Assembly: GCA_949287075.1 (NCBI GenBank)
Contig: CASEEU010000050.1
Coordinates: 1-53,693, forward strand
Length of the DNA: 53,693 nt
DNA from: an uncultured Eubacteriales bacterium
Lineage (GTDB): Bacteria > Bacillota > Clostridia > TANB77 > CAG-508
Direction: 5' to 3'
The translations under genes and the position numbers were made by a program. Shown one piece after another: positions 1 through 8,291 of this stretch (its first letter is position 1; each line of letters begins with the position of its first letter). The notes under the pieces are model-generated. The model had not been told where the DNA came from. It was given only the letters and a program-made list of their open reading frames with translations, and made no database searches.

Positions 1-2
1 AT

Positions 3-56
3 ACTACTCAAGCACACATTAATTCTACAGTAGATTATATTTTACAAAATTTATAA
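3..56 (+). CDS. 3' end of an unidentified gene (partial)
   Basis: One forward frame is open from the window edge to a TAA at 54-56 and encodes 17 residues ending DYILQNL. A strong hairpin terminator follows at once, as expected after a real gene. It would converge on the relaxase gene, the same layout as the phosphatase and relaxase in element 2. Too little is visible to name a product, and a chance open frame cannot be excluded. Confidence 0.35.
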   Translation, partial: TTQAHINSTVDYILQNL

Positions 57-62
57 TTTAAG

Positions 63-113
63 ACTTCAGTATTAAATTTTGTTTACACATAATTTTTATA
101 CTGAAGTTTTTTA
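63..113 (+). terminator. Rho-independent terminator
   Basis: The arms ACTTCAGTAT (63-72) and ATACTGAAGT (98-107) are perfectly complementary and are followed by a T run. It closes the partial gene at the left edge and faces the converging relaxase gene. Confidence 0.7.
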
Positions 114-128
114 TGTTATTCATTATAT

Positions 129-1382
129 TTATTTTTCTAAATCCCAATCTAATTCATTTTGTTTTTCTTCATGTTCTAATTGTTTTACTGGATCAATATA
201 AGTATAAGTATCTTCTTGAAAATTTTTGACTAATTCTTTTGACTCTCCAATTCCAAATTTATGACAAACCCAATCTATAAATTTATCAATAGTTTCGTAA
301 AATTTATCTATAATTTTGTGTAAATAGTTATTCTCTTTTTCTAACGACCTAATTTTACTTTTATATTTATATTCAATACTAAATTCTTTATCTTGAAATT
401 CTTGTTCTAATTCAGCTTTTCTATTATTATATTCAGAATCTAAATTATTGCTTTTTCTTTTATATTCACTTTCTAGCCCCTTAACTTTGTCATTTAATTT
501 TTTGTTATCTGCTATTATAGAATTTCTTTCTTTTTGATATTTTTCTGCATCTTCAACCATTTTAGATTGTTTCGACAATTCTTTATGCAATGATAAATTA
601 TCTTTGTATAATTCTTTGATTAATTCATCTTTAGGCTTTATAATTTCTTCTAATATTTTTTCATCTCTCTTTAGTGAAAATTTACTAATATCAGTTATAT
701 TTGGAACTTCTGGTAATTCTAATTTTATTTCATTTAAAATTTTTTTAGTATTATCAAAATTTGTAATTTTTTTATATTCTTCAATAGTATAATGTTTTCT
801 ATTAGTATCTTCTACAAACATACCTCTTTCTAAATCAAAGCCTTTTGACTGCACATGCTTAAAATAGGCATCTTGCAATTTTCTATAACTGTCTCGACCT
901 TTCCAAAAATCTCTTGCACAAATTTTATCAATTTCTTTTCCTTCTTTATCTTTTGTGTAAACAACAGGAACAAACATTAAGTGCATGTGTGGTGCTCCTT
1001 CATCTAAATGTACTACTGCTGATATTATATTTTTTTCTCCGAGATTTTTATAATTACAGATGAATTTATAACATTCATCAAAATACCTTTTTGCTTCTTT
1101 TTCTCTAATCCTATCAAAAAATGCTTGGTCAGATGTAAATATCATTTGACACATGATTATACTATTACTTCTAAGATGTCCTTGTAAATTATTTTCTTTC
1201 ATATATTTATCAAATTCTTTTGTATATGTTGATTGGTTTTTCTTAATATAGTAATTTAAATGTGTTCTAGTTGGATCTATATCTTTATTAGTATGATTTT
1301 TTACTTTTCTATCATTGTGAGTTCCTTTTCCATTTATTTCAGCTCGTGTTAATTTTTCATTTCTTACGATAGCATAACTCAT
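129..1382 (-). CDS. MobV/Pre family relaxase (element 1)
   Basis: This is a plasmid mobilization relaxase that nicks oriT and leads the strand during conjugative transfer, using machinery supplied in trans. From the chosen start it has 417 residues. The N-terminal MobV domain carries the metal-binding HxDExxPHxH motif (residues 125-134, HLDEGAPHMH), then a coiled-coil-rich C-terminal half of Lys/Glu repeats. The start ATG at 1382 is preceded by AAGGAGG and aligns with the MSYAI start of the copy at 10343-11527; a longer TTG start at 1442 lacks support. The two relaxases align without gaps through the motif region but differ in sequence, so they are homologues and not a recent duplication. Confidence 0.92.
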   Translation of the reverse strand: MSYAIVRNEKLTRAEINGKGTHNDRKVKNHTNKDIDPTRTHLNYYIKKNQSTYTKEFDKYMKENNLQGHLRSNSIIMCQMIFTSDQAFFDRIREKEAKRYFDECYKFICNYKNLGEKNIISAVVHLDEGAPHMHLMFVPVVYTKDKEGKEIDKICARDFWKGRDSYRKLQDAYFKHVQSKGFDLERGMFVEDTNRKHYTIEEYKKITNFDNTKKILNEIKLELPEVPNITDISKFSLKRDEKILEEIIKPKDELIKELYKDNLSLHKELSKQSKMVEDAEKYQKERNSIIADNKKLNDKVKGLESEYKRKSNNLDSEYNNRKAELEQEFQDKEFSIEYKYKSKIRSLEKENNYLHKIIDKFYETIDKFIDWVCHKFGIGESKELVKNFQEDTYTYIDPVKQLEHEEKQNELDWDLEK

Positions 1383-1436
1383 ATCTCCATGCACCTCCTT
1401 CTTCGCTCGAGATATTGTTTCAATGTCTAACACACT

Positions 1437-1484
1437 AGACAAACAAGTTTGTCTGTGTGGCAGGGTTACTTAACCCCACACCCC
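1437..1484. promoter_or_regulatory. Candidate oriT of element 1
   Basis: An 8-bp inverted repeat (AGACAAAC/GTTTGTCT, 1437-1454) is followed directly by GTGTGGCAGGG (1455-1465) and a second inverted repeat built on GGTT/AACC and GTGTGG/CCACAC. The same 11-mer, also preceded by an inverted repeat, lies upstream of the second relaxase. An inverted repeat beside a conserved nick motif just upstream of the relaxase gene is the usual layout of an oriT. The nick position is not determined. Confidence 0.6.
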
Positions 1485-1490
1485 CAAAAA

Positions 1491-1711
1491 CCTAAAAGTG
1501 CATAACTGCATTTTTAGGTTTTCTCATAAAAATTTGCCTATCGAAATTTTTATGAATGTGAGCAAAAAAATAAATTTTTTACTCACAACAAAAAAGCACT
1601 TATGCTTTTTTGCATTCACTTTAGCAACTATAAAGCAGGAACCAGAGGGAGAGAGCTAAAGTGAATTAGGTGTAATAATCCCATTTGTTAAAAATAGAAT
1701 TATTACACCTA
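1491..1711. repeat. Array of six consecutive hairpins (element 1)
   Basis: Six inverted repeats follow one another: 1491-1518 (12-bp arms), 1525-1554 (11 bp), 1558-1586 (GTGAG/CTCAC plus A/T pairs), 1589-1612 (10 bp, CAAAAAAGCA), 1614-1666 (12 bp) and 1667-1711 (13 bp). The first four have positional counterparts with different sequence in element 2. The region may act as a single-strand origin, an oriT accessory region or a structured leader of the relaxase mRNA. Confidence 0.75.
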
Positions 1712-2211
1712 TATAAGCTGAAACCGTCGGTCGTTCGCCTTGTTTCATAGGTAGTCTAGTAAGTAGCTTTTGCTACTATAATTGCTGGTACTTTTAATAC
1801 CTTTGTTCATACTTGCCCAAACTTTTTACAATTACAAATCCATTTCAAGTTTTGCCACCGAATACTCTTTTTTTATTGTGAGTCTGTGTTCTAAAATCTC
1901 ACTCACGCACTTTGTATAATTAGACTGCTTATACAAATACGAATGAACTTTATAGCATCGGCTCATCACACCAAACACTTTTTAAGAGGTGTTGCATTTC
2001 TCTTTTGCACGACAAAAAAGCCCGTTTGTAGATTTTTATTCTACAAACGGACTTTATCGATAATATTCTTATTTAATTTGCTCTCACAATCGCTTTGTAG
2101 CGATTTAAAATTAGGAAGAGTATATTTTATGGCTATAATACAATTTCCTTAAAATGCAAAATTTGATTTTAAAATATCAACAATAAATTAGACTGCTACT
2201 TCTATCAAAAG
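1712..2211. other. Non-coding stretch with no recognisable gene
   Basis: No supportable gene is seen in the interval where element 2 carries repA. Short matches to element 2 remain (a GCACGACAA string, and ATGCAAAATTTGAT near 2155), which suggests decayed or rearranged shared backbone. A local inverted repeat (GTTTGTAGA.../TCTACAAAC) lies near 2024-2050. Short open frames here lack ribosome sites and plausible composition. Confidence 0.4.
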
Positions 2212-2230
2212 TTCTAACATAGTTCTAACA
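2212..2230. promoter_or_regulatory. Integrase arm-type site pair, right end of element 1
   Basis: TTCTAACA occurs at 2212-2219 and 2223-2230, so the copies start 11 bp apart, about one helical turn. The pair ends 155 bp before the att copy at 2385, the same spacing as at the right end of element 2. Direct repeats of this kind are typical binding sites for the N-terminal arm-binding domain of Tn916-type integrases. Confidence 0.6.
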
Positions 2231-2384
2231 CTTAATTCAAAATTTTAGAAAAGAAGATTTTTGTTTTTCTTGCATATTTATCAATACTTGTGTTATAATT
2301 CTCTTACAAACAAGCGAATTTAAGAGGTTAATAACTATTACTAAAAGAGGTTATCTAATGGTAAAAGATGAGGTGCGTTAAATT

Positions 2385-2440
2385 CTTAAAATCCTGCGGT
2401 TGAATAAACCGTGCCGGTTCGATTCCGGCCATCTGCACCA
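2385..2440 (+). repeat. att copy: 3' half of tRNA-Leu(UAA), element 1/element 2 junction
   Basis: This 56-bp sequence is identical to 13032-13087. It runs from the anticodon loop (CTTAAAA) through a long variable arm and the T arm (GCCGG TTCGATT CCGGC) to the acceptor strand CATCTGC and ACCA. The expected 5' half (a GCAGATG acceptor strand and a D arm) is absent upstream, so this is an attachment site and not a tRNA gene. Confidence 0.85.
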
Positions 2441-2445
2441 TAAGA

Positions 2446-2484
2446 GCATCAAGGCTTTTGAGATATATAACCTTGATGCTTTTA
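2446..2484. terminator. Hairpin terminator downstream of the integrase
   Basis: The arms GCATCAAGG and CCTTGATGC are separated by 16 bases, with a T-rich stretch on the right. It lies between the att copy and the 3' end of the integrase gene and can stop transcription leaving the tRNA/att side. Confidence 0.6.
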
Positions 2485-2504
2485 GCCATCAAATTGCTAG
2501 AATT

Positions 2505-2523
2505 TTCTAACAAATTTCTAACA
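2505..2523. promoter_or_regulatory. Integrase arm-type site pair, left end of element 2
   Basis: TTCTAACA at 2505-2512 and 2516-2523, again 11 bp apart, lies 65 bp inside the left att copy. It has the same sequence and period as the pairs at 2212-2230 and 12859-12877. Confidence 0.6.
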
Positions 2524-2537
2524 ATTTTAAAAAATGC

Positions 2538-3797
2538 TTATTTATTAGGTATATTAGAGTCCAGATCTAATATATCTTTTTTATTTGTTTTAATATCTGT
2601 ATTGCTATTAAAACTCAATGCTTTTTCAATGGCTGATGCAGAATTTATTTTTGTACTTGAATCTAAATGAGTATATCTTTCTGTTGTTTTAGAACTAGAA
2701 TGTCCTAACCAATCTTGTATTTCTCTTAAAGAAATCCCCTTTTTAACAAGTAATGTAGCACAACTATGTCTTAAATCGTGAAATCTTATTTCTCTTAAAT
2801 CATTATTTCTTAATATTTGTTTGAATTTATGACTAACATAATCAGGTTTTCTTAAATTTCCCAATTCATCTAAACAAACGAAATCTTTATATTGTTTATT
2901 GTAACTATTTTTAAATATAGATGCATAATATTCTTGCATTTTTCTAGTATATAATAAAAGGTTTTCGATTTCTTTAAATAAAGGAAATGTTCTATAACTA
3001 GATTTATTCTTTGTTTTGCTTTTGGTAATCATTTTTGTTTTCGTTTGGATTTCTTCATCTTCATTTGTGACTGTTACAACTTTATGGATTATTGTAATTG
3101 TTTTATTTTCAAAATCTATGGCAGACCATCTAATACCTAAAACTTCGCTTCTTCGTAATCCATAAAAAACTGTTAAATAAACAATTAATTCTAATGGGGT
3201 ATCTTTTACTATTTTGAATAATTTGTTTAACTCATCTTGATTATAGTAATCTGCAATAAACTGCTCTTGCTGTGGTCTACCAACTTTTATAGCAGGATTA
3301 CTTTGTATTAAATCAGTTTGTACTGCATAATCTAGTGCTTTTCTAATATTAGCATGATATTTTACAACTGTATTTCCTTTTAATCCTTGTGAGTATAACC
3401 AATTATAAAAATCTAAAATATGAACAGGTCTTAAATCTGAAATCATTATAGGATGTTTCGTAAAATATTCTTTCGTTCTGCCTTCAATTTGTCTTTTATA
3501 ACCTGTATATGTAGATTCTTCTACTTGATATTTTATCATATCAAGCCATTTAATCATGAAGTCTGCAAACGATATTTGGATTTTTTTATCTTCTGTTTTA
3601 GTAGTTGTAATTGTTTCTAATTTATTTATAAATTCATCTCTTATTTGAATAAGTTTCTTTTCAGCTTTTTTCTTACTTTCATTTGCTTTTATTCCTGTAG
3701 ATACCCATTTTAATTTTCTAATGCCATCTACATAGTAAGTCAATACTGTATAAAAAGTCTTATTCTTAATTGTTAAATATGCTGTAATGTTATACAT
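2538..3797 (-). CDS. int: Tyrosine recombinase/integrase of element 2
   Basis: This site-specific recombinase catalyses integration and excision of the element at the tRNA-Leu 3' end. It has 419 residues. The N-terminal ~70 residues resemble an AP2-like arm-DNA-binding domain, residues ~75-170 a SAM-like core-binding domain, and ~185-380 the catalytic domain. Visible catalytic residues are Arg215 (GLRRSEV), the HDLRH motif at 340-344, the GHSSSKTT motif and the nucleophile Tyr375 (ERYTHLD). An AAGGAG ribosome site precedes the ATG. The gene lies just inside the att copy with the excisionase-like gene directly upstream, the usual Tn916-type arrangement. All key residues are intact, so it is probably active. 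Confidence 0.95.
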   Translation of the reverse strand: MYNITAYLTIKNKTFYTVLTYYVDGIRKLKWVSTGIKANESKKKAEKKLIQIRDEFINKLETITTTKTEDKKIQISFADFMIKWLDMIKYQVEESTYTGYKRQIEGRTKEYFTKHPIMISDLRPVHILDFYNWLYSQGLKGNTVVKYHANIRKALDYAVQTDLIQSNPAIKVGRPQQEQFIADYYNQDELNKLFKIVKDTPLELIVYLTVFYGLRRSEVLGIRWSAIDFENKTITIIHKVVTVTNEDEEIQTKTKMITKSKTKNKSSYRTFPLFKEIENLLLYTRKMQEYYASIFKNSYNKQYKDFVCLDELGNLRKPDYVSHKFKQILRNNDLREIRFHDLRHSCATLLVKKGISLREIQDWLGHSSSKTTERYTHLDSSTKINSASAIEKALSFNSNTDIKTNKKDILDLDSNIPNK

Positions 3798-3817
3798 AAA
3801 AAATCTCCTTCCTAATT

Positions 3818-4027
3818 TTAAACAGTATTTTTAGTTAAAAAAGCGATAACATTTATCTTAGGTATTCTGTATAGCTTTCCAACTTTAATTGCTTTTATAG
3901 TACCTTTTCGTACTAATTCGTATGCTGTTTGTCTACCAATATTTCCTAGCATTGATTGTAGTCCAGATACATCAACAACATCAGGATAATTAGCAAACAT
4001 TTCTTGTGTATAATTGTTATCTTGCAT
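3818..4027 (-). CDS. xis: Excisionase-like helix-turn-helix protein
   Basis: This 69-residue DNA-binding protein looks like a MerR/HTH_17-type excisionase that directs the integrase toward excision. The HTH spans about residues 18-60 (LQSMLGNIGRQTAYELVRKG, then a wing with GKLYRIPK). The start at 4027 was chosen because GGAGG lies 7 bases upstream; a longer in-frame start at 4066 would put that site inside the coding region. The gene ends 20 bases before int and is probably cotranscribed with it. Assignment rests on fold-like sequence and position beside int. Confidence 0.8.
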   Translation of the reverse strand: MQDNNYTQEMFANYPDVVDVSGLQSMLGNIGRQTAYELVRKGTIKAIKVGKLYRIPKINVIAFLTKNTV

Positions 4028-4397
4028 TTGTAATCCTCCGTTTCTTGTAAAATCAAAATTTTGCATATAATTTAGTAGATTTTTTAACCGTCCTATCTAC
4101 TTAAAGGAATATTATAGTTAGTTTTACCTACATAGGAATTTCACCTCTCCGCTGTTAGCCGAGCGACTCCTCAACATCATATTAAGCCAAGCCGAAGTAT
4201 CATTATTTCGTTCTATAATATTGGTGTTATGACACTAGAGTTTAGTGTATTTTTCAATGTACTTTTGTAGTTTTACAATTTTTACTTGCAAAACTATTGT
4301 AATTATGATAGCATTATAGTATAATTATTATAGATTGTCAATAACAAATTGTAAAAAAATAAAAATTGTTAACTATAAATTTGGAGGAAGTATTGAA
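4028..4397. promoter_or_regulatory. Divergent intergenic region with promoter for the cargo operon
   Basis: A good forward promoter is TTGTAA (4297-4302), 17-base spacer, TATAAT (4320-4325), reading into the zinc-ribbon/KAP/AlbA_2 operon. The segment around 4140-4200 is much richer in G+C than its surroundings and contains a 17-codon reverse frame; it may be a structured leader of the xis-int transcript. No other gene is seen. Confidence 0.6.
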
Positions 4398-5501
4398 ATG
4401 AAAGCAAATTTACCAGAGAAAAATTTTTTTGATAGTTTTTATATTTGGTTTAATAAAGAAAAAAGAGAAGAATATTATTCAACACCTATGTACACTTATA
4501 AAACTGAAACAAAAACAGATCATGAAAATAGATTAATGACAATATCTTATAATAAAAAAGCAAAAATAGAAAAAGGTGAAGATGGTCTAAAATATCCAGG
4601 TAATATGTATTTTCCTTATGTAGAAAAGTTTGGAATGTTTTTATTGAGATTTTTAAATGCTAAATTAGAAAATTTTGAAACAGCATATGAAACTTTCTTT
4701 TTTGCATATGGATTTGAAATACTAAAAGAAATTGATGAAAACTATACTTTTGAATTAAAAGGAAAATATGCTAAACATGAAGAATATATAAATGAGGTTA
4801 CAAAATTTTACAATGATTTACAATATCAAATTCAAAATATTCAAGATGAAATGAAGGAATTTGTAAATTATGTGTATAATATCAATGATAAGGAAGAATT
4901 GAGAGAATATACTTATAATGAAAGATTTGCAGTATATTTAATAAAGCATAAAGGTCAAGCCTTTTTATACAATAAAAATGACAATATAATCAAAGATAGT
5001 TACTCAAATAAATATCTTGAATTTATGGGAGATAGCGAAGAAAAATTACTTGAAAAATTAAAAGAAAATAGTATGCTTGTCTCTATGATTGATACTCACC
5101 AAAGTAATGATTTATCAGCGATATGTTATGCAGTATTAGAAGAATTAGTAAAGACAACTAATAATCCAATAAAAAAATGTCAAAACTGTGGAATGTACTT
5201 TATACCTAATTCAAGACTTGATGAAATTTATTGTGATTATCCAAAACCTGATGGAAAGACTTGTAGAGAAAAAGGAGCAATGGAAGCATATAACGAAAGG
5301 TTAAAACAAAATAAAGCTCTAGCAGAATACAGAAGATTATACCAGTTAAAATCTATGGCAGTTGGTAGAAATAAAGATAATAAGCAAATGAAGAAAGATT
5401 TTGATAAATGGAAAAAAGATGCTAAAGATAGAGTTAATAAATTGAAACATGGAGTTTTAACAGAAGATGAAGTATATGAGTGGTTGATAAATAATAGATA
5501 G
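4398..5501 (+). CDS. Zinc-ribbon protein, DUF6076-like
   Basis: Function unknown. The 367-residue protein has a long, mostly helical N-terminal region and a C-terminal cysteine cluster of the pattern CxNCGxxF...R.DEIYC...GKTCRE (about residues 261-297), followed by a basic helical tail. The cluster resembles the zinc ribbon of proteins grouped as DUF6076; this is recalled and was not searched. The start at 4398 follows GGAGG by 10 bases; an upstream in-frame ATG at 4335 has no ribosome site. It is first in a same-strand operon with the KAP NTPase (14-base gap) and the AlbA_2 protein, downstream of its own promoter. No catalytic motif is recognised, so it could be a nucleic-acid-binding sensor or adaptor. 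Confidence 0.8.
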   Translation: MKANLPEKNFFDSFYIWFNKEKREEYYSTPMYTYKTETKTDHENRLMTISYNKKAKIEKGEDGLKYPGNMYFPYVEKFGMFLLRFLNAKLENFETAYETFFFAYGFEILKEIDENYTFELKGKYAKHEEYINEVTKFYNDLQYQIQNIQDEMKEFVNYVYNINDKEELREYTYNERFAVYLIKHKGQAFLYNKNDNIIKDSYSNKYLEFMGDSEEKLLEKLKENSMLVSMIDTHQSNDLSAICYAVLEELVKTTNNPIKKCQNCGMYFIPNSRLDEIYCDYPKPDGKTCREKGAMEAYNERLKQNKALAEYRRLYQLKSMAVGRNKDNKQMKKDFDKWKKDAKDRVNKLKHGVLTEDEVYEWLINNR

Positions 5502-5515
5502 AAAGAGTGGATAAT

Positions 5516-6874
5516 ATGAATACTGAATTAAAGCCAACACAAGAAAATATAATTAAAACAATAAAAGATAATATACTTGGAAGAAATAATACTATAAAAA
5601 TTTTTACTAAAATGTTGTATTCCATGTCTGAACAAAATATAATTTCGTTAAACGGTGATTGGGGAACTGGAAAAACATTTTTTATCAAACAGTTAGTAGA
5701 AGTAATTAAATGTTTAAGTGTGGAAAATTACGAAGTCGATAAAGATATACTAGTATTTATTAAAGAGCTAGAAAAAGAATTTGAAAATATAGAGATAAAG
5801 AATCAAATATACCCTATTTATTTTAATGCTTGGGAATATGATTCAAACGAAGATCCTCTACTTACTTTAATTTATAGTATAATAGAACAAAATCCTAATT
5901 TAAAAGATAATGCAAAAGCAAATGAATCTATGAAAGAAAAAATATATAGAATAATATCTTCATTTAAGGTAGGATTATCTTTTTCAGACAATACTGGAAA
6001 AACATATGGAATGGAATTGCAATGTAATCCAAATACTAATAAACCTATAACTAAAGACATTATTTCTATTGAGGAATTAAAAAATACATTTAAGGAATTA
6101 TTAGAAGATGTAAAAATAGAAAAGGCAAATAAATTGGTTATTTTTATTGATGAATTGGATAGATGTAACCCCAGTTTTGCAATTAAATTATTAGAAAGAA
6201 TTAAACATTTTTTTGACGATGATAGGTTTATATTTGTATTTTCTACTAATTTAAACGAACTACAATACACTGTTAAAAAATTTTATGGTGAAGGAATTGA
6301 CGGATATACATACTTAGATAAATTTTTTGATTTACAGTTTTCTTTACCTAATGTAGATATTGAAAAATATATAAATAGTTTAAATATAATACAGTTAAGC
6401 GACTCTAGATATTTTGATATTTGCTTAAAAGAAATGACTAAAATTTATGATTTTTCTTTAAGAAATTGTAATAGATATATTAAACTAGTTTCACTTACTT
6501 ATAATTTTATTTATAACTCTAGTGGCCACTCATTAGTCAAAGTAGTTTTGTTCCCTATATTATTAGCAATAAAGATGAAAGACATAAATATTTATAATAA
6601 AATAATAGCTGGGACAGGAGAAGAAGAATTTAAAAGCATTATTATGAAAAGTGAAAATATTGTAAAAGTTCTTAATAGATATTTTGAAACGGAAGAAAGT
6701 AAAACAGAATTAACATTTGAATATTCAGAATTATATAAATGGCTATTTATAAATAAACATGAAGTTGGATGGGAAGAAGTAAAAATTGGAAATAAACGAT
6801 TAGAATATGCAGAGAACAGAAGAGTCTTATTTGAAATGTTATCATTTTTAAATGATTTTGTAATTTATCAATAA
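5516..6874 (+). CDS. KAP-family P-loop NTPase
   Basis: This is a STAND-like P-loop NTPase of the KAP family (named for Kidins220, ARMS and PifA). Visible motifs are the Walker A GDWGTGKT near residue 47, the family signature YFNAWEYD near 103, and the Walker B/sensor stretch VIFIDELDRCNPSFA near 210. The C-terminal ~200 residues are helical without a known enzymatic domain. No transmembrane insertion is seen, unlike many family members. In bacteria KAP proteins include PifA of F plasmid, which excludes phage T7, so phage defence is plausible but unproven. The ATG at 5516 is preferred over the in-frame GTG at 5507 because the purine-rich AGAGTGG precedes it. Confidence 0.88.
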   Translation: MNTELKPTQENIIKTIKDNILGRNNTIKIFTKMLYSMSEQNIISLNGDWGTGKTFFIKQLVEVIKCLSVENYEVDKDILVFIKELEKEFENIEIKNQIYPIYFNAWEYDSNEDPLLTLIYSIIEQNPNLKDNAKANESMKEKIYRIISSFKVGLSFSDNTGKTYGMELQCNPNTNKPITKDIISIEELKNTFKELLEDVKIEKANKLVIFIDELDRCNPSFAIKLLERIKHFFDDDRFIFVFSTNLNELQYTVKKFYGEGIDGYTYLDKFFDLQFSLPNVDIEKYINSLNIIQLSDSRYFDICLKEMTKIYDFSLRNCNRYIKLVSLTYNFIYNSSGHSLVKVVLFPILLAIKMKDINIYNKIIAGTGEEEFKSIIMKSENIVKVLNRYFETEESKTELTFEYSELYKWLFINKHEVGWEEVKIGNKRLEYAENRRVLFEMLSFLNDFVIYQ

Positions 6875-6888
6875 TAGGAGAGTGAAAA

Positions 6889-8232
6889 ATGAAAAATACA
6901 GAAACAAACAGAGTTGAAAATAAAGAACAATTAAATGAAGATTTTGAGCAAGAAGTAATAGCCTTTCTTAACTACAAAGAAGGTGGAATTATTTATGTTG
7001 GAGTTAGAAAGGATGGACAAGTAGTTGGTCTTAAAGATGTTGATTTAACACAATTACAAATAAAAGATAGAATAAAAAATAATATTCAGCCATCAACTTT
7101 AGGATTATTTGATGTAATTGTAGAAACAATAGATAATAAAGAAGTAATAAAAGTTATAATATCAAGTGGAACAGAAAAACCATATTATTTAAGAAAAAAA
7201 GGAAGAACTCCAGAAGGATGTTATATTAGAGTTGGTAGTAGCAAAGAACGAATGACTGAAAGAATGATTGATGATATGTATTCCAAGAGGATTAAAAATA
7301 CATTAAAAGAAATCGACTCTCCAAGACAAGAATTAACATTTAATCAATTAAAAATTTACTATGAAGAACACGGATTAAAATTAAATGATAACTTTTTACA
7401 AAATCTTGATTTATTAACAAGTGAGGGAAAATACAATTATAATGCATTTTTGTTAGCAGATGAAAATAATGTTTCAATAAAACTTGTAAAATATTTAGGC
7501 ACTAATAAAATGGATTTAGTAGAAAATCAAGAATATGGGTATCGTTGTATAATTACCGCAACTCAAAGGATATTAGATAGACTTGATGCAGAAAATACTA
7601 TTTATGCTAAAATAGAATATAAAGGTAGAAAAGAAGTAGAAATGATAGATAAAGCAGCTTTAAAAGAAGCAGTTATAAATGCTGTGGTACATAATGATTA
7701 TTCTTATGGAAATTCTCCGATTGTAGAATTATATTCTGATAGAATTGAAATTACATCTGCAGGTGGTTTACCACAAGAACTTTCACAAGAAGAATTTTTG
7801 GAAGGAGTTACTGCTCCAAGAAACAAAGAACTTATTAGAGTATTTAAAGATGTTGATTTAATTGAAAATATAGGCTCTGGAGTATTAAGAATATTAGATG
7901 CTTATGATAAAAGTTGTTTTAAATTTATGGAACATTTTTTGAGGGTTACATTTAAGTATAGAGAAAATCCTTTTAAATATAATTCTAAAAATAATGTGTC
8001 AGCAGATGACACATTAAATGACACAATAAATGGCACATTAAAATTAAATAAAAATGAACAACAAATTTTAGATTTAATAATTAATAATAATAAAATAACT
8101 AGAGAAGAAATCGCAACTAAAACCAAACTTTCAGATAGAACTATATCAAGAGCTATAAGACATTTACAAGACGAAAAAGTTATTTTAAGAGAAGGTTCAA
8201 AGAAAACAGGGCATTGGAAAATATTGAAATAA
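6889..8232 (+). CDS. AlbA_2 (Schlafen-type) domain ATP-binding transcriptional regulator
   Basis: The 447-residue protein has an N-terminal AlbA_2/Schlafen-like domain (residues ~5-125, with FLNYKEGGIIYVGV), a central region with a histidine-kinase-like ATPase fold (KEAVINAVVHNDYSYG at ~255-270 and a glycine-rich ENIGSGVLRI at ~330-340) and a C-terminal winged helix (~390-445, ITREEIATKTKLSDRTISRAI). Such proteins are often annotated as RecG-like or divergent AAA-4 regulators. AlbA_2 domains bind nucleic acids and related Schlafen domains can be RNases; which applies here is unknown. It starts 14 bases after the KAP gene with GGAG upstream, so the two are probably cotranscribed. Confidence 0.88.
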   Translation: MKNTETNRVENKEQLNEDFEQEVIAFLNYKEGGIIYVGVRKDGQVVGLKDVDLTQLQIKDRIKNNIQPSTLGLFDVIVETIDNKEVIKVIISSGTEKPYYLRKKGRTPEGCYIRVGSSKERMTERMIDDMYSKRIKNTLKEIDSPRQELTFNQLKIYYEEHGLKLNDNFLQNLDLLTSEGKYNYNAFLLADENNVSIKLVKYLGTNKMDLVENQEYGYRCIITATQRILDRLDAENTIYAKIEYKGRKEVEMIDKAALKEAVINAVVHNDYSYGNSPIVELYSDRIEITSAGGLPQELSQEEFLEGVTAPRNKELIRVFKDVDLIENIGSGVLRILDAYDKSCFKFMEHFLRVTFKYRENPFKYNSKNNVSADDTLNDTINGTLKLNKNEQQILDLIINNNKITREEIATKTKLSDRTISRAIRHLQDEKVILREGSKKTGHWKILK

Positions 8233-8291
8233 TTTATTGACCCAAAATTAGCTAATAAACTAACCACTAAACTTGTAAAAGGAGAATAACA

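Larger units (their letters stand above)
1..2384. mobile_element. Right-hand part of integrative mobilizable element 1
   Basis: This stretch carries a MobV relaxase, an oriT candidate, a hairpin array and a pair of TTCTAACA arm-type sites. It ends at the 56-bp tRNA-Leu att copy at 2385. The arm sites lie exactly as far from the att copy as those at the right end of element 2, so it is read as the end of a second, related element integrated in tandem. Its integrase and left end would be outside the window. Unlike element 2, it has no recognisable repA between the relaxase and att; about 1 kb there is non-coding. Confidence 0.75.

Noticed and set aside
1383..1442. Longer TTG-start version of the first relaxase
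   Set aside because: The extension overlaps the oriT-proximal hairpin and the AAGGAGG site, and the second relaxase starts at the equivalent of 1382.
1491..1711. CRISPR array
   Set aside because: The repeats are inverted, of different sequence and without spacers. No cas genes are in the window.
1943..2152. Forward open frame of 69 codons in element 1
   Set aside because: No ribosome site, cysteine/phenylalanine-rich chance composition, and it crosses an inverted repeat.
2371..2440. Possible complete tRNA-Leu gene at the left att copy
   Set aside because: Only the 3' half from the anticodon loop is present. No GCAGATG acceptor strand or D arm precedes it, and the same holds for the copy at 13032-13087.
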